A stretch of DNA of 64,000 bases from Fibrobacter sp. UBA4297 (GTDB lineage Bacteria > Fibrobacterota > Fibrobacteria > Fibrobacterales > Fibrobacteraceae): the NCBI RefSeq assembly GCF_002394865.1, contig NZ_DGUZ01000010.1:54630-118629 (forward strand). Reading direction: 5' to 3'. The notes below the pieces were generated by a model. The model ran no database searches, was not told where the DNA came from, and saw only the letters and a program-made list of their open reading frames with translations. Of this stretch, positions 38,391-46,692 are shown piece by piece. Position 1 is the first letter of the stretch. Every line of letters begins with the position of its first letter. A program made the position numbers and the translations under genes.

Positions 38391-39641
38391 TCAATCCCGA
38401 CGCCTGTCCTCGCTTGACGGGGATGATCGGGAATCTCCCCTAATCTCCGACAGTATGCGCACGGACGCAAATGCCGCTGATACAATCACCGCAAGGAGTG
38501 CAGGGCCGAGGAAAACGGAGTCGAAATGTTCTGCGACCTGGTAGGCGATAAAGCCTGCGAGCCAGGCAAAAATGTTCCAGAGCCAAGCGCCGAGCGATTC
38601 GGTGCGTTCCTTCGAGAAGTAGAATGAAACGAGAAGTACGGCGGCCATCGGGGCGAATACGGAAGCAATCAGGTAAAGGAAGCTGATGTAGTGCTCCATG
38701 ATTCCCGAAATGGCGAGAGCTGCGCTCAAGAAACTCACGACAACACCTGCAATTTTTGGATTTATTTTACTGTAAATCGCCTTGGAAGATTCGCCAGCGG
38801 AGTTTGCCGCAAGGAAGTTTGTTGTTACTGTCGAGAGTACTACGATGATGATTCCGGGGAGGCCGAGACCTGCGAGGAGAATGGCCTGCGCGATGTTATT
38901 GCTTGCGCCAATGCCCGAAATTTCAATACCGATAATGTACATCCAGAGACTTGCGAATGTGTAAGCGATGGCAGAAATTGCTGTTGCCTTTACGGGCTTT
39001 TCGGCGTCCTTCGTGTAGTCCGAAATGACCGGCAACCAAGAAATCGGCATAGCGATGGAAATTTCGAAAATGTTCCAGAAGCCGAGCGTTGCTACTGTTG
39101 TGGCGTTTCCGGCGGTTGTTGCAACATTAGCGGCGGCGCTTGAACTGCTGCCGAGTCCGAACAACTTCACAGAAAGAATGGCGAGCAAAATAGTAAGAGC
39201 GGCCATCACGACGGTCGTCACGTTTGCAGAACGGCGGATGCCCACATAGACCCAAGCGGCGATGAGGGCGGCGAGAATCACGCAAGTCAAGGGGAATGAA
39301 ATCGGCAAGTTGAGCCCAGCCAATGCCGAAGCGCCCTGAGCGTTCAAGACCGCGACCCAGGCGAGCAACTGGAATGTGTTCAGCGCGGCGAAGAACTTGG
39401 AACCGTATTTGCCGAATGAGGATTTGGTCGTTTCCATGGCGTTCAAGCGAACGCGCGCACCGATGAGGCCCACGAAAAAGAGCAAAATGCCGCCAAAAAT
39501 GTGCCCGAGCACGAGCGGGAGCCAGAGCGAATCTCTGGCAGCTGCAGCGCCAATTTCTATACCGGCTTCAATTTCGGAAACGGAGATGGCAACGCCAAAC
39601 CATATAATTCCATTTGCAAAAAGTCCTGTGCGTTTTTCCAT
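38391..39641 (-). CDS. NCS1-family transporter, CytX-like (putative hydroxymethylpyrimidine uptake)
   Basis: 416 residues with about twelve membrane segments. The start GIIWFGVAISVSEIEAGIEIG resembles CytX and related nucleobase permeases. The family takes up pyrimidine, purine or thiamine precursors with sodium or protons. The last 15 residues (SRSSPSSEDRRRD) are unusually polar and are encoded in a palindrome-like stretch. A strong ribosome binding site GGAGG lies before the ATG at 39641. In many bacteria cytX is under a thiamine pyrophosphate riboswitch; none was found here. Confidence 0.78.
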   Translation of the reverse strand: MEKRTGLFANGIIWFGVAISVSEIEAGIEIGAAAARDSLWLPLVLGHIFGGILLFFVGLIGARVRLNAMETTKSSFGKYGSKFFAALNTFQLLAWVAVLNAQGASALAGLNLPISFPLTCVILAALIAAWVYVGIRRSANVTTVVMAALTILLAILSVKLFGLGSSSSAAANVATTAGNATTVATLGFWNIFEISIAMPISWLPVISDYTKDAEKPVKATAISAIAYTFASLWMYIIGIEISGIGASNNIAQAILLAGLGLPGIIIVVLSTVTTNFLAANSAGESSKAIYSKINPKIAGVVVSFLSAALAISGIMEHYISFLYLIASVFAPMAAVLLVSFYFSKERTESLGAWLWNIFAWLAGFIAYQVAEHFDSVFLGPALLAVIVSAAFASVRILSEIRGDSRSSPSSEDRRRD

Positions 39642-39683
39642 GTTACGCCTCCTGTTGTCTCTTTCGCTTGTCGCTTCGCTTTC

Positions 39684-39710
39684 GTCATCCTGAAGCCGAA
39701 GGCGATAGGA
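39684..39710. repeat. Short palindromic repeat, GTCATCCTG family (inverted copy)
   Basis: Begins GTCATCCTGAAGCCGAAGGC and is the reverse complement of 27746-27772 with one mismatch in 27 bases. It lies inside the predicted 5' leader of the cytX-like gene. Confidence 0.65.
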
Positions 39711-39758
39711 TCCATTATTTCTTGCATTTGTTTTTTGATGCTTCTTTCAAATGCGGCA

Positions 39759-39789
39759 CAAAGATAGCAATGGGGTGGAGTGGTCGCAA
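39759..39789 (-). promoter_or_regulatory. Promoter of the cytX-like operon, TTG-N20-TATCTTTG
   Basis: On the minus strand TTG (39787-39789) is followed after 20 bases by TATCTTTG (39759-39766). This gives a leader of about 110 bases to the ATG at 39641. Confidence 0.55.
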
Positions 39790-39913
39790 GCCCTTTTATA
39801 TATACTACTTTTTTATGCGGTGTTATATATTTTTACTATAGAAAACAAATGTCGATAGTTTATACTTATTAAATGATTTTCGGTATTTATGGCGGGCTGG
39901 TAGCTTCTGACAA
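39790..39913. other. AT-rich gap between cytX-like promoter and metE terminator
   Basis: A gene-free stretch with several AT words such as TTATATATACTAC and GTTATATATTTTTACTATAG. No ORF, repeat or RNA could be supported here. The whole gap from 39642 to 40030 holds only the leader, promoter and terminator described separately. Confidence 0.5.
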
Positions 39914-39948
39914 CAGAAAAATCCCCGCGGCGCTTTGCACACGGGGAT
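39914..39948 (-). terminator. Terminator after metE
   Basis: On the minus strand ATCCCCG pairs with CGGGGAT and is followed by TTTTCTG. A second inverted repeat, GATAGAC/GTCTATC (39952-39958 and 39979-39985), lies between it and the metE stop. Confidence 0.7.
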
Positions 39949-40030
39949 GAGCGATAGACTAGAGCGAACTTAGAATCTGTCTATCAGTAAAGAGAGGTGT
40001 TCCTTGCAACGACAGTAGAGGTGTAACTTT

Positions 40031-42298
40031 TTACTTTTCTTCGCGCAGTTTCTTGGCGGCGGCGACGAGGTTCTTGAGGCTTGCCGTCGTTTCGGTTTCG
40101 CCACGAGTCTTGAGGCCGCAATCCGGGTTCACCCACACGTTTTGCTGCGGGACTTTCGCGATGATCTTGTGGAGTGCGTCAACGATTTCCTGTTCGGACG
40201 GAACGCGCGGAGAGTGGATGTCGTAAACACCCGGGCCCACCTGCGTTTCGAACTTGGCATCGTTCAAGGCATCGAGCAACTTGAGGTCAGAACGGCTGGC
40301 TTCGAACGTAATCACGTCGGCGTCCATGTTGTCGATGTCGCGGACGATGTCGTTGAATTCGCTATAGCACATGTGCGTGTGGATCTGCGTTTCGGGCTTG
40401 ACCTTGGCATGGACTAGGCGGAATGCCGGAATGGCCCAGTCGAGATATTCCTTGTGCCAATCGCTCTTGCGGAGCGGCAACTTTTCGCGGAGAGCGGCTT
40501 CATCAATCTGGATGATTCTGATGCCGTTCTTTTCGAGATCCAAAACTTCGTCACGGATGGCAAGGCCGATTTCCTGAGCCTGCGTCTTCAAGGAAACATC
40601 TTCGCGCGGGAACGACCAGTTGAGAATCGTGACAGGACCCGTAAGCATGCCCTTTACCGGCTTCTTGGTGCAGCTCTGTGCGAAAACGGACCATTCGACC
40701 GTAATCGGAGCGCTGCGGCTCACGTCACCCCAAATGACAGGCGGCTTCACGCAACGGGTACCGTAGCTCTGCACCCAGGCGTTCTGCGTGAATACAAAGC
40801 CGTCAATCTTGGAACCGAAATATTCCACCATGTCATTACGTTCAAATTCACCGTGGACAATCACGTCGAGGCCAATTTCTTCCTGCAACTTGATGCATTC
40901 GGCAATCTTCTTCTGGTTGAATGCAACGTACTGTTCCTTGGAAATTTCGCCCTTGCGGAAAGCGGCGCGGTTGGCGCGAACTTCGGCAGTCTGCGGGAAG
41001 GAGCCGATTGTCGTTGTCGGGAAGGCCGGCAACTTGAATTCTGCTTTCTGCACTTCACGGCGTTCGAGGCGGCTCGGCTTGCGTTCGAAATCAGCAGCAG
41101 AGAGGGCGGTGAGTTCTGCCTGAACCTTTGCATTTGCCTGCACGCGAGCAGTTGCGAACAAAGCCTTGTTCTTGGCGAGTGCATCTGCGTCAGCGCTAGC
41201 GAGTTCTGCAAGTTCTGTGAGCTTTTCTTCGGCGAATGCAAAGTGCTTAAGAATGTCCGCCGAGAGCTTCTGTTCTGCAGCAACCGTGTAAGGCACATGC
41301 AAGAGAGAGCAAGATGTGCCAACAACAACGTTTTCTGCAGCGACGACCTTTTTGATTTCGTCAAGAATTGCATTCTTCTGTGCGTAATCGGCGCGCCAGA
41401 TGTTCTTGCCGTTTACAACGCCTGCTAAGAGGAGCGTGTTCTTTGGGAAACCCGTCTTCAAAAGTTCAAGAGACTTAAGACCTTCAACGAAATCCAAACC
41501 GATAGCGTCAAAGCCGAGGGCGGTCACATCCTGATAAACATCGCGGATGTCGCCGAAGTAAGTCTGCAATGCAATCTTGAGGTTCTTCTTTTCGCCGATC
41601 TTTCTCAAGAGTTCTGCGTAAATCGTCTTGAAGAGTTCGCGTTCTTCTGCAGTCACATCGAAAACGAGAGCCGGTTCTGCGAACGAAATCCACTTGGCGC
41701 CTGCGGTGGCGAGCTTTTCGGCGAGTTCTGCGTAAGCGTTGACAGCTGCTGCGGCGAAGTCCTTGGCCTTCTTGTTGCCGTTGTAACGTGCAAGACGGAG
41801 GAATGTGTATGCGCCGATAAGCGTCGGAACGGATTCAATTCCGGCCGATTTGGCTTCGTTGAATTCTTCAACCGGCTTCTTGCCGACGAGCTTGAGATCG
41901 GTAGCGTCATCGATTTCCGGAACAATGTAATGATAGTTCGTATTGAACCATTTCTTCATCGGGAGGGCCTTCACATCGCCCTTTGCACCCTGGTAACCGT
42001 GGGCGGCAGCGAAATACTTTTCGAGCGTGCTCAATTCGAGGCTGCTGTAGCGTTCTGGAATGACATTCAGCAAAAATGCGGTGTCAAGAACGTTGTCGTA
42101 AAACGAGAAGTCATTGGACGGGATGAAGTCGATACCTGCGGCATTCTGCTTCTGCCAACCGTACTGGCGGATTTCTGCGGCGACCTTCTGGAGTTCAGCT
42201 TCGGAGATTTCGCCCTTGAAGAACTTTTCACTAGCGAACTTGAGTTCACGATTCTTACCGATACGCGGGAAACCAATTACAGATGTTTTAATGCTCAT
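40031..42298 (-). CDS. metE: Cobalamin-independent methionine synthase
   Basis: 755 residues, the usual full length with two homologous barrels. The C-terminal barrel has the zinc ligands in HTHMCYSEF and NPDCGLKTRGE, and the catalytic core HGEFERNDMVEYFG. The enzyme moves a methyl group from methyl-tetrahydrofolate to homocysteine without vitamin B12. It is divergent from a LysR-type regulator with a palindrome between, the arrangement of metR and metE in other bacteria. Confidence 0.97.
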   Translation of the reverse strand: MSIKTSVIGFPRIGKNRELKFASEKFFKGEISEAELQKVAAEIRQYGWQKQNAAGIDFIPSNDFSFYDNVLDTAFLLNVIPERYSSLELSTLEKYFAAAHGYQGAKGDVKALPMKKWFNTNYHYIVPEIDDATDLKLVGKKPVEEFNEAKSAGIESVPTLIGAYTFLRLARYNGNKKAKDFAAAAVNAYAELAEKLATAGAKWISFAEPALVFDVTAEERELFKTIYAELLRKIGEKKNLKIALQTYFGDIRDVYQDVTALGFDAIGLDFVEGLKSLELLKTGFPKNTLLLAGVVNGKNIWRADYAQKNAILDEIKKVVAAENVVVGTSCSLLHVPYTVAAEQKLSADILKHFAFAEEKLTELAELASADADALAKNKALFATARVQANAKVQAELTALSAADFERKPSRLERREVQKAEFKLPAFPTTTIGSFPQTAEVRANRAAFRKGEISKEQYVAFNQKKIAECIKLQEEIGLDVIVHGEFERNDMVEYFGSKIDGFVFTQNAWVQSYGTRCVKPPVIWGDVSRSAPITVEWSVFAQSCTKKPVKGMLTGPVTILNWSFPREDVSLKTQAQEIGLAIRDEVLDLEKNGIRIIQIDEAALREKLPLRKSDWHKEYLDWAIPAFRLVHAKVKPETQIHTHMCYSEFNDIVRDIDNMDADVITFEASRSDLKLLDALNDAKFETQVGPGVYDIHSPRVPSEQEIVDALHKIIAKVPQQNVWVNPDCGLKTRGETETTASLKNLVAAAKKLREEK

Positions 42299-42340
42299 AG
42301 TGTTTTACCTACCTTTTTACTTTGTTTTTTTTGAACGCTC

Positions 42341-42371
42341 CAAATATACCTCACTTTTTATCATTGGTAAA
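42341..42371 (-). promoter_or_regulatory. metE promoter, TTTA-N19-TATATTTG
   Basis: On the minus strand TTTA (42368-42371) and TATATTTG (42341-42348) are 19 bases apart. The start would be near 42334, giving a leader of about 36 bases. Confidence 0.5.
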
Positions 42372-42389
42372 ATACTATTTTTTATGCGT

Positions 42390-42414
42390 TCACCATAGAT
42401 TTTTCCTATGGTGA
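42390..42414. promoter_or_regulatory. Palindrome between metE and the LysR-type regulator, probable operator
   Basis: TCACCATAG and CTATGGTGA are exact inverted nine-base arms around ATTTTTC. It lies 19 bases upstream of the metE -33 word, the usual place for a LysR-type activator, and contains a T-N11-A core. No T run follows on the relevant strand. Confidence 0.6.
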
Positions 42415-42451
42415 TTTATAACTAGCGATAAAGAAAATTTATAATTAACTT

Positions 42452-42495
42452 GTAAACCTAAAACCTAATACCTATAACCTAAAAGCGAAGCGACC
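42452..42495. repeat. ACCTAA-type intergenic tract
   Basis: Near-copies CCTAAAACC, CCTAATACC, CTATAACC and CTAAAAGC precede the regulator gene. It is the same style of word repetition as elsewhere in the window, with ACCTA as the word. Confidence 0.55.
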
Positions 42496-42500
42496 TAACA

Positions 42501-43406
42501 ATGACTCTACAACAACTTAAATACGCCATCGCCATTGCAGACACGCGAAACATCACCGAAGCGTCCAAGCGAGTCTTTATCTCGCAACCGAGCCTTACCG
42601 CTGCTATCCACGAACTTGAAGAAGAAATGGGCGTGACGATTTTCAACCGCTCCAACAAAGGCGTGACCATCACAAACGAAGGCGATGAATTCCTTTCGTA
42701 CGCAAGACAGGTTTTGGAACAAGCAACCCTCATGGAAGACCGCTATAAAGGCGGCAAAGGCGGCAATATGATTTTCTCCGTCAGCTGCCAGCACTATTCT
42801 TTTGCCGTGAATGCGTTTGTTGATGTTATCCGCAAGTTCGGTGGCCCAAGCTACGATTTTACGCTTCGCGAAACGCAAACTAACGAAATCATTGACGATG
42901 TCGCCAAAATGAAAAGCGAAATGGGCGTGCTTTACCTCAGTGACAAAAACGAAAAGGTCATCACCAAGCTCATTCAAAAGAACAATCTTGTGTTTGAACC
43001 GCTTTTTGCAACACCGCTTCACGTGTTCATGTCATCGAAGAATCCGCTTGCGAAAAAAGAAAAAATCACACTTGCGGATCTCAAACCGTTTCCGTACTTG
43101 ACTTACGAACAGGGCGATTTCAACTCGTTCTACTTTGCCGAAGAACCGCTCACTGCCATCGATTTCGACTGTCCGCGAAACATCAAAGTCCGTGACCGCG
43201 CTACACTTTTCAACTTGCTCATCGGCCTTGACGGCTACACGATTTGCTCTGGTGTCATTAGCCACAAACTCAACGGCAAGAACATCATTGCAAAGCGCCT
43301 CGATGTTCACGACAAGATGACCGTCGGTTACGTGATGCGCAAAGGCGTCACCAAATCACGCTATGCCGAAGCGTACACCGCAGCGCTAAAGAAACATTGC
43401 AAGTAA
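42501..43406 (+). CDS. LysR-type transcriptional regulator, divergent from metE (MetR-like by context)
   Basis: 301 residues. The winged helix-turn-helix covers residues 1-60 (LKYAIAIADTRNITEASKRV, then SQPSLTAAIHELEEEMGV). A substrate-binding domain follows from about 90 to the end. The inducer is not visible; if it is a MetR equivalent it would be homocysteine. The divergent arrangement and palindrome suggest control of metE and of itself. Confidence 0.85.
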   Translation: MTLQQLKYAIAIADTRNITEASKRVFISQPSLTAAIHELEEEMGVTIFNRSNKGVTITNEGDEFLSYARQVLEQATLMEDRYKGGKGGNMIFSVSCQHYSFAVNAFVDVIRKFGGPSYDFTLRETQTNEIIDDVAKMKSEMGVLYLSDKNEKVITKLIQKNNLVFEPLFATPLHVFMSSKNPLAKKEKITLADLKPFPYLTYEQGDFNSFYFAEEPLTAIDFDCPRNIKVRDRATLFNLLIGLDGYTICSGVISHKLNGKNIIAKRLDVHDKMTVGYVMRKGVTKSRYAEAYTAALKKHCK

Positions 43407-43481
43407 AGAAAATTGCTTGACAATTTATCAACAATTGTGGATGGCTTGATTTTGGAATATAAAAGATATATTTTTGGTTAT

Positions 43482-44138
43482 ATGAATAATCGGTTCTTTC
43501 GTTCACAATTTTCTTTGTTGCCTGCATTCGGTAGGTTTGGCGCGCTTGTTCTTTTTTTCATCCTCTCTGCGTGTTCCGAGTCTTTCACGGATTCGCGTGA
43601 CGGGCAAAGTTATGACTTTGTAAAAATTGGCAATCTCACATGGATGGCGGAAAATTTGAATTATGTAACAGAGGCGAGTGCTTGCCCTGATGGCGACTTG
43701 CGAAATTGCAAACGGTTGGGGCGCCTTTATACTTGGGCTGAGGCAAAAACGGTTTGTCCGGAGGGTTGGCGGCTCCCGACGAAATCGGACTTTGCGGAGC
43801 TCATTTCTGCGGCGTCTGGGGATGATGCGCGACCTCTCGCAGGCGCGGCTTTAAAATCTCGCGACGGCTGGTTCAAAAAAGGAAACGGCTCTGATGACTT
43901 CGGATTCAACGCGCTCCCGGCGGGTTATCGTGGCGCGATCTCGAAAGCTGATGACGGCACAATTTCCGGCGGCAAGTTTGATGGTATTGGCGGTTACGCG
44001 TATTTCTGGAGCGCGACCGAAGATTCTGAAAATCCGGAATCGAATGCGTATTATTTATTCCTGTCGTTCAGCAGCGATGCTGCGAGTTTAAATTCGTTTT
44101 TGAAAGATGACTTTCGTTCCATACGCTGTGTTCGGTAA
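43482..44138 (+). CDS. Lipoprotein with Fibrobacter succinogenes major paralogous domain
   Basis: 218 residues from ATG 43482. The signal peptide ends in the lipobox LSAC, so the mature protein should be a lipoprotein. The rest is the domain first noted as abundant in Fibrobacter succinogenes (TIGR02145): DGQSYDFVKIGNLTWMAENL, then RLYTWAEAKTVCPEGWRLPTKSDF, a central GFNALPAGYRG, YFWSATE and the closing SIRCVR. Its role is unknown. A longer frame opening at TTG 43413 lacks a signal peptide and was rejected. Confidence 0.88.
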   Translation: MNNRFFRSQFSLLPAFGRFGALVLFFILSACSESFTDSRDGQSYDFVKIGNLTWMAENLNYVTEASACPDGDLRNCKRLGRLYTWAEAKTVCPEGWRLPTKSDFAELISAASGDDARPLAGAALKSRDGWFKKGNGSDDFGFNALPAGYRGAISKADDGTISGGKFDGIGGYAYFWSATEDSENPESNAYYLFLSFSSDAASLNSFLKDDFRSIRCVR

Positions 44139-44249
44139 AGTCCGCGCAGTATCATTTGCAGATATATTCTATATGAGGTCGCGCGCATTCCTCGAAGCAT
44201 GCGCATTTTCCGACGCATACACTTTTCCCGTGCATCCCGACACGTCGGC

Positions 44250-44972
44250 TTACAATAAATAATCCATCCTGATATTTCGCATGCTTTCGAACAAGTTTGC
44301 CTTGAGCGTGGAACTTCCTTTCGTTAAGCTCTTGATTTCTTCGCGGATGGTTTTGCGATGGCTTGCTTTCGAGAATTCGCAGGTGCAGGTGAACTTGCGG
44401 ATGTCGGCGTCTTCGGCGTAGGCGATGATTTCGCTTTCTTCGCAGTAGCAGAGCGGGCGGATGATGCTGCACGGATACTTTTCGTACGGGACCATGGGCG
44501 GCATGCCGCTGAATTCGCCTTTGTATAGCATGTTCATCAGTAGCGTTTCGACGATGTCATCCATGTGGTGGCCGAGCGCAATTTTGTTGAAGTTGTTTTC
44601 GCTTGCGAACTTGATGAGTTCTGTGCGGCGTTGTGTGCTGCACCAATAGCAATTCAGCTTGCGGCCTTCCTTGAGGCGGGCTTCTACGGCGACGTCCTTA
44701 AAGTAGAATGGCACTTGCGGGTATTCTTCTGCCATTCGTTGCAAAAATTCGCGGGGAGCCTTGTCTGCAAAATCGCTTTGGATGTGGATGGCGGCAAGTT
44801 CGCATTTTGGCCCGAATTTGCCGAGTCGCGCGGCGAGCTCCATCAACAACACGCTTGAATCCTTGCCACCGCTTGTGGCGATGAGTACGCGGTCTCCGTC
44901 TTCAATCAAATTGAAGTCGTGGATGGCTTTCGTGATTTTCTTATTGACTCTCTTGCGAATTTGACTCGACAT
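44250..44972 (-). CDS. ttcA: tRNA 2-thiocytidine synthetase TtcA
   Basis: 240 residues from ATG 44972. The PP-loop SGGKDS is at residues 34-39, the cysteine pair Cys108/Cys111 is in NCYWCSTQRR, and a further cysteine site lies around 196-198 (TCTCEF). This is the pattern of TtcA, which puts sulfur on cytidine 32 of tRNA using an iron-sulfur cluster. A longer frame to 45026 adds 18 residues with no family likeness. It is between the Fibrobacter-domain lipoprotein and dnaN. Confidence 0.87.
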   Translation of the reverse strand: MSSQIRKRVNKKITKAIHDFNLIEDGDRVLIATSGGKDSSVLLMELAARLGKFGPKCELAAIHIQSDFADKAPREFLQRMAEEYPQVPFYFKDVAVEARLKEGRKLNCYWCSTQRRTELIKFASENNFNKIALGHHMDDIVETLLMNMLYKGEFSGMPPMVPYEKYPCSIIRPLCYCEESEIIAYAEDADIRKFTCTCEFSKASHRKTIREEIKSLTKGSSTLKANLFESMRNIRMDYLL

Positions 44973-45024
44973 AATTACTTTATCCAAAGCGCACGCATTC
45001 CCAGGCGCAGTTCTAAAATGACTC

Positions 45025-45053
45025 AATAAAAAAGGCTCTCTCGCGAGAGCCTT
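45025..45053 (-). terminator. Terminator after dnaN
   Basis: AAGGCTCTC and GAGAGCCTT form a perfect nine-base stem with loop TCGC. On the minus strand it is followed by a six-T run. It lies 20 bases after the dnaN stop. Confidence 0.85.
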
Positions 45054-45072
45054 AAACTTGTCCGAACTACAA

Positions 45073-46194
45073 TTAGTTGTCCGTCAGGTGCGTCGGCATC
45101 AACAAGAACGAGAAGTTCATGTTTTCGCCAACCGGCTCAATGATGCAAGCGCCAAGCGGATTGTTCATCTTCATGATGACTTCTTCGCTCTTGCACATGC
45201 CGAGGATTTCTGCGAGGAACTGGCCGTTGAAGCCAATGCAGAAGCTGCCTTCTCCGTTGTGCGTGATAGCGAGTGCTTCGCGAGAATCGCCGCCGACATC
45301 CGGGTCCGTGGCGCTGAGTTCGAGGATGTTGCCGTCGAACTGCAAACGGATCTTGCGGGTGCGAGCGTTGGCCATAGAAATCACGCTGCGAATCTTGTTC
45401 TGGAATTCCGTGGTGTTGGCCTGTGCGGTACGTTCGAACTGCTGCGGGATCACAGAGCGGTAGCTCGGATACGGTCCTTCGTAAAGCTTCGAGATGACTT
45501 GAATGGAACCCGTGTTGAAGAGAATGTGCGTTGCAGAGGTGCGGACTTCAACCGTGGAGTCGCCCTTTGCCATGTGCAGAATGTGTTGCAAAGCCTTGTG
45601 CGGGATGATGACGCCGTTCGAAAGTTCTGCGCCTTCCTGGTCAATAGCTGCGCGGCCCAAACGGTGACCGTCTGTTGCGACCATGGAAATCTTGCCGTCC
45701 TTTGCTTCGAGGAACACGCCGTTCAAGCTCAAGCGCGTGGAGTCGGTGGAAGTGGCGAACAATGTCTTTTCGGCGAGGAATGCAAGTTCGCTTGCGGCGA
45801 TGTTCAATGTTTCGCCATTTTCGATTTCCGGGAACGGCGGGAAGTCGTTTGCGTCAAAGCCGATGATGCTTGCCTTGCCGCGTTCGCTCCACTGGATCTT
45901 GACCAAGTAATCCTGTGCGTCGAAAGTGATGTTCGTGATGCTCGGGTCCACGAGGCTCTTCACCTGGTCGAACAGCTTACGTGCGTTGATGACGACTGCA
46001 CCATCACGTTCGCCCTGCACTTCCACCTTGACCCTGATACCGAGGTCGAGGTCTGTTGCACTTACTTCGAGGAAGTTGCCTTCAAGGCGGAGCGAAAAGT
46101 TGTTGAGAATCTGGATGGTGGACTTGTTCGGGACGGCGCTAATCGCTGCCTGCAGAGCGTCCTGCAATACATTCTTTTGAATCGTAAACTTCAT
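45073..46194 (-). CDS. dnaN: DNA polymerase III beta subunit (sliding clamp)
   Basis: 373 residues, the usual length with three repeated clamp domains. It begins MKFTIQKNVLQDALQAAISAVPNKSTIQIL and contains KISRLYEGPYPSYRSVIP-like IQVISKLYEGPYPSYRSVIP. The C-terminal LLMPTHL replaces the usual MPMRL end. dnaA and recF are not adjacent, so the dnaA-dnaN linkage is broken here. A small membrane-protein gene lies three bases upstream in the same direction. Confidence 0.97.
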   Translation of the reverse strand: MKFTIQKNVLQDALQAAISAVPNKSTIQILNNFSLRLEGNFLEVSATDLDLGIRVKVEVQGERDGAVVINARKLFDQVKSLVDPSITNITFDAQDYLVKIQWSERGKASIIGFDANDFPPFPEIENGETLNIAASELAFLAEKTLFATSTDSTRLSLNGVFLEAKDGKISMVATDGHRLGRAAIDQEGAELSNGVIIPHKALQHILHMAKGDSTVEVRTSATHILFNTGSIQVISKLYEGPYPSYRSVIPQQFERTAQANTTEFQNKIRSVISMANARTRKIRLQFDGNILELSATDPDVGGDSREALAITHNGEGSFCIGFNGQFLAEILGMCKSEEVIMKMNNPLGACIIEPVGENMNFSFLLMPTHLTDN

Positions 46195-46197
46195 GAA

Positions 46198-46347
46198 TTA
46201 GCCTCTCTGGATGATCATTGTTCCTACGAAAAATACAACGACGATAATTGCGAGGAGCACGATAACTCGTTTATCCAGCGCATTTGACTTTTTTGGAACG
46301 AAATTTTTGACGTTTTGCTTTGCTCTTCTGCGATCGCTGCGACTCAT
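46198..46347 (-). CDS. Small membrane protein upstream of dnaN
   Basis: A 49-codon ORF. The start is strongly basic (MSRSDRRRAKQNVKNFVPKK), and one clear membrane helix follows (VIVLLAIIVVVFFVGTMII) before the end QRG. It starts at ATG 46347 after AATGGAGAATTTTCT, with GGAG as a good ribosome binding site, and stops three bases before the dnaN ATG. This spacing makes cotranscription and coupling likely. Function unknown. Confidence 0.75.
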   Translation of the reverse strand: MSRSDRRRAKQNVKNFVPKKSNALDKRVIVLLAIIVVVFFVGTMIIQRG

Positions 46348-46410
46348 AGAAAATTCTCCATTGTTTTATGCTGAAAAATCTACTATTTTAAAGGCAGGTC
46401 GAAAGGATTT

Positions 46411-46692
46411 ATGAACGAAAAAACTCTAAATAAACTGAAAAATACGGCTAAGGACTGCGCGGCAAACGTGCTTTCCCGTGTTGAATTGTCGATGGTAGAG
46501 TGCAAGCTCAAAAACAAGTTCCAACTGCTCGGACAAAAGGTCTACGAAGCGATTCAGGAAGGCCGTCTGGACGAAATCAAGGATGACCCGTCCGCTGTCG
46601 AAACGGTAGGTGCCATTTTCGAAATCAAGAAACAGGTTGCAGAACTCGAACAGAAATTGAACAAGGCTGAAGGTCCAAGTGAAAAAGCTTGA
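46411..46692 (+). CDS. Small helical (coiled-coil) protein, operon partner of the M23-like protein
   Basis: 93 residues with no membrane segment. Two amphipathic helices are expected, the second being FEIKKQVAELEQKLNKAEG with coiled-coil spacing. It overlaps the next gene by 14 bases in another frame, so expression is coupled. CGAAAGGATTT precedes the ATG. No family was recognised. Being cytoplasmic and paired with a membrane-anchored cell-wall protein it might regulate that protein, but this is inference. Confidence 0.7.
   Translation: MNEKTLNKLKNTAKDCAANVLSRVELSMVECKLKNKFQLLGQKVYEAIQEGRLDEIKDDPSAVETVGAIFEIKKQVAELEQKLNKAEGPSEKA

Noticed and set aside
39642..39753. Thiamine pyrophosphate riboswitch before the cytX-like gene
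   Set aside because: The conserved CTGAGA and ACCTGA-type cores were not found in the leader.
45058..46287. 409-codon plus-strand ORF opposite dnaN
   Set aside because: It is cysteine/histidine-rich nonsense-like sequence, antisense to dnaN.
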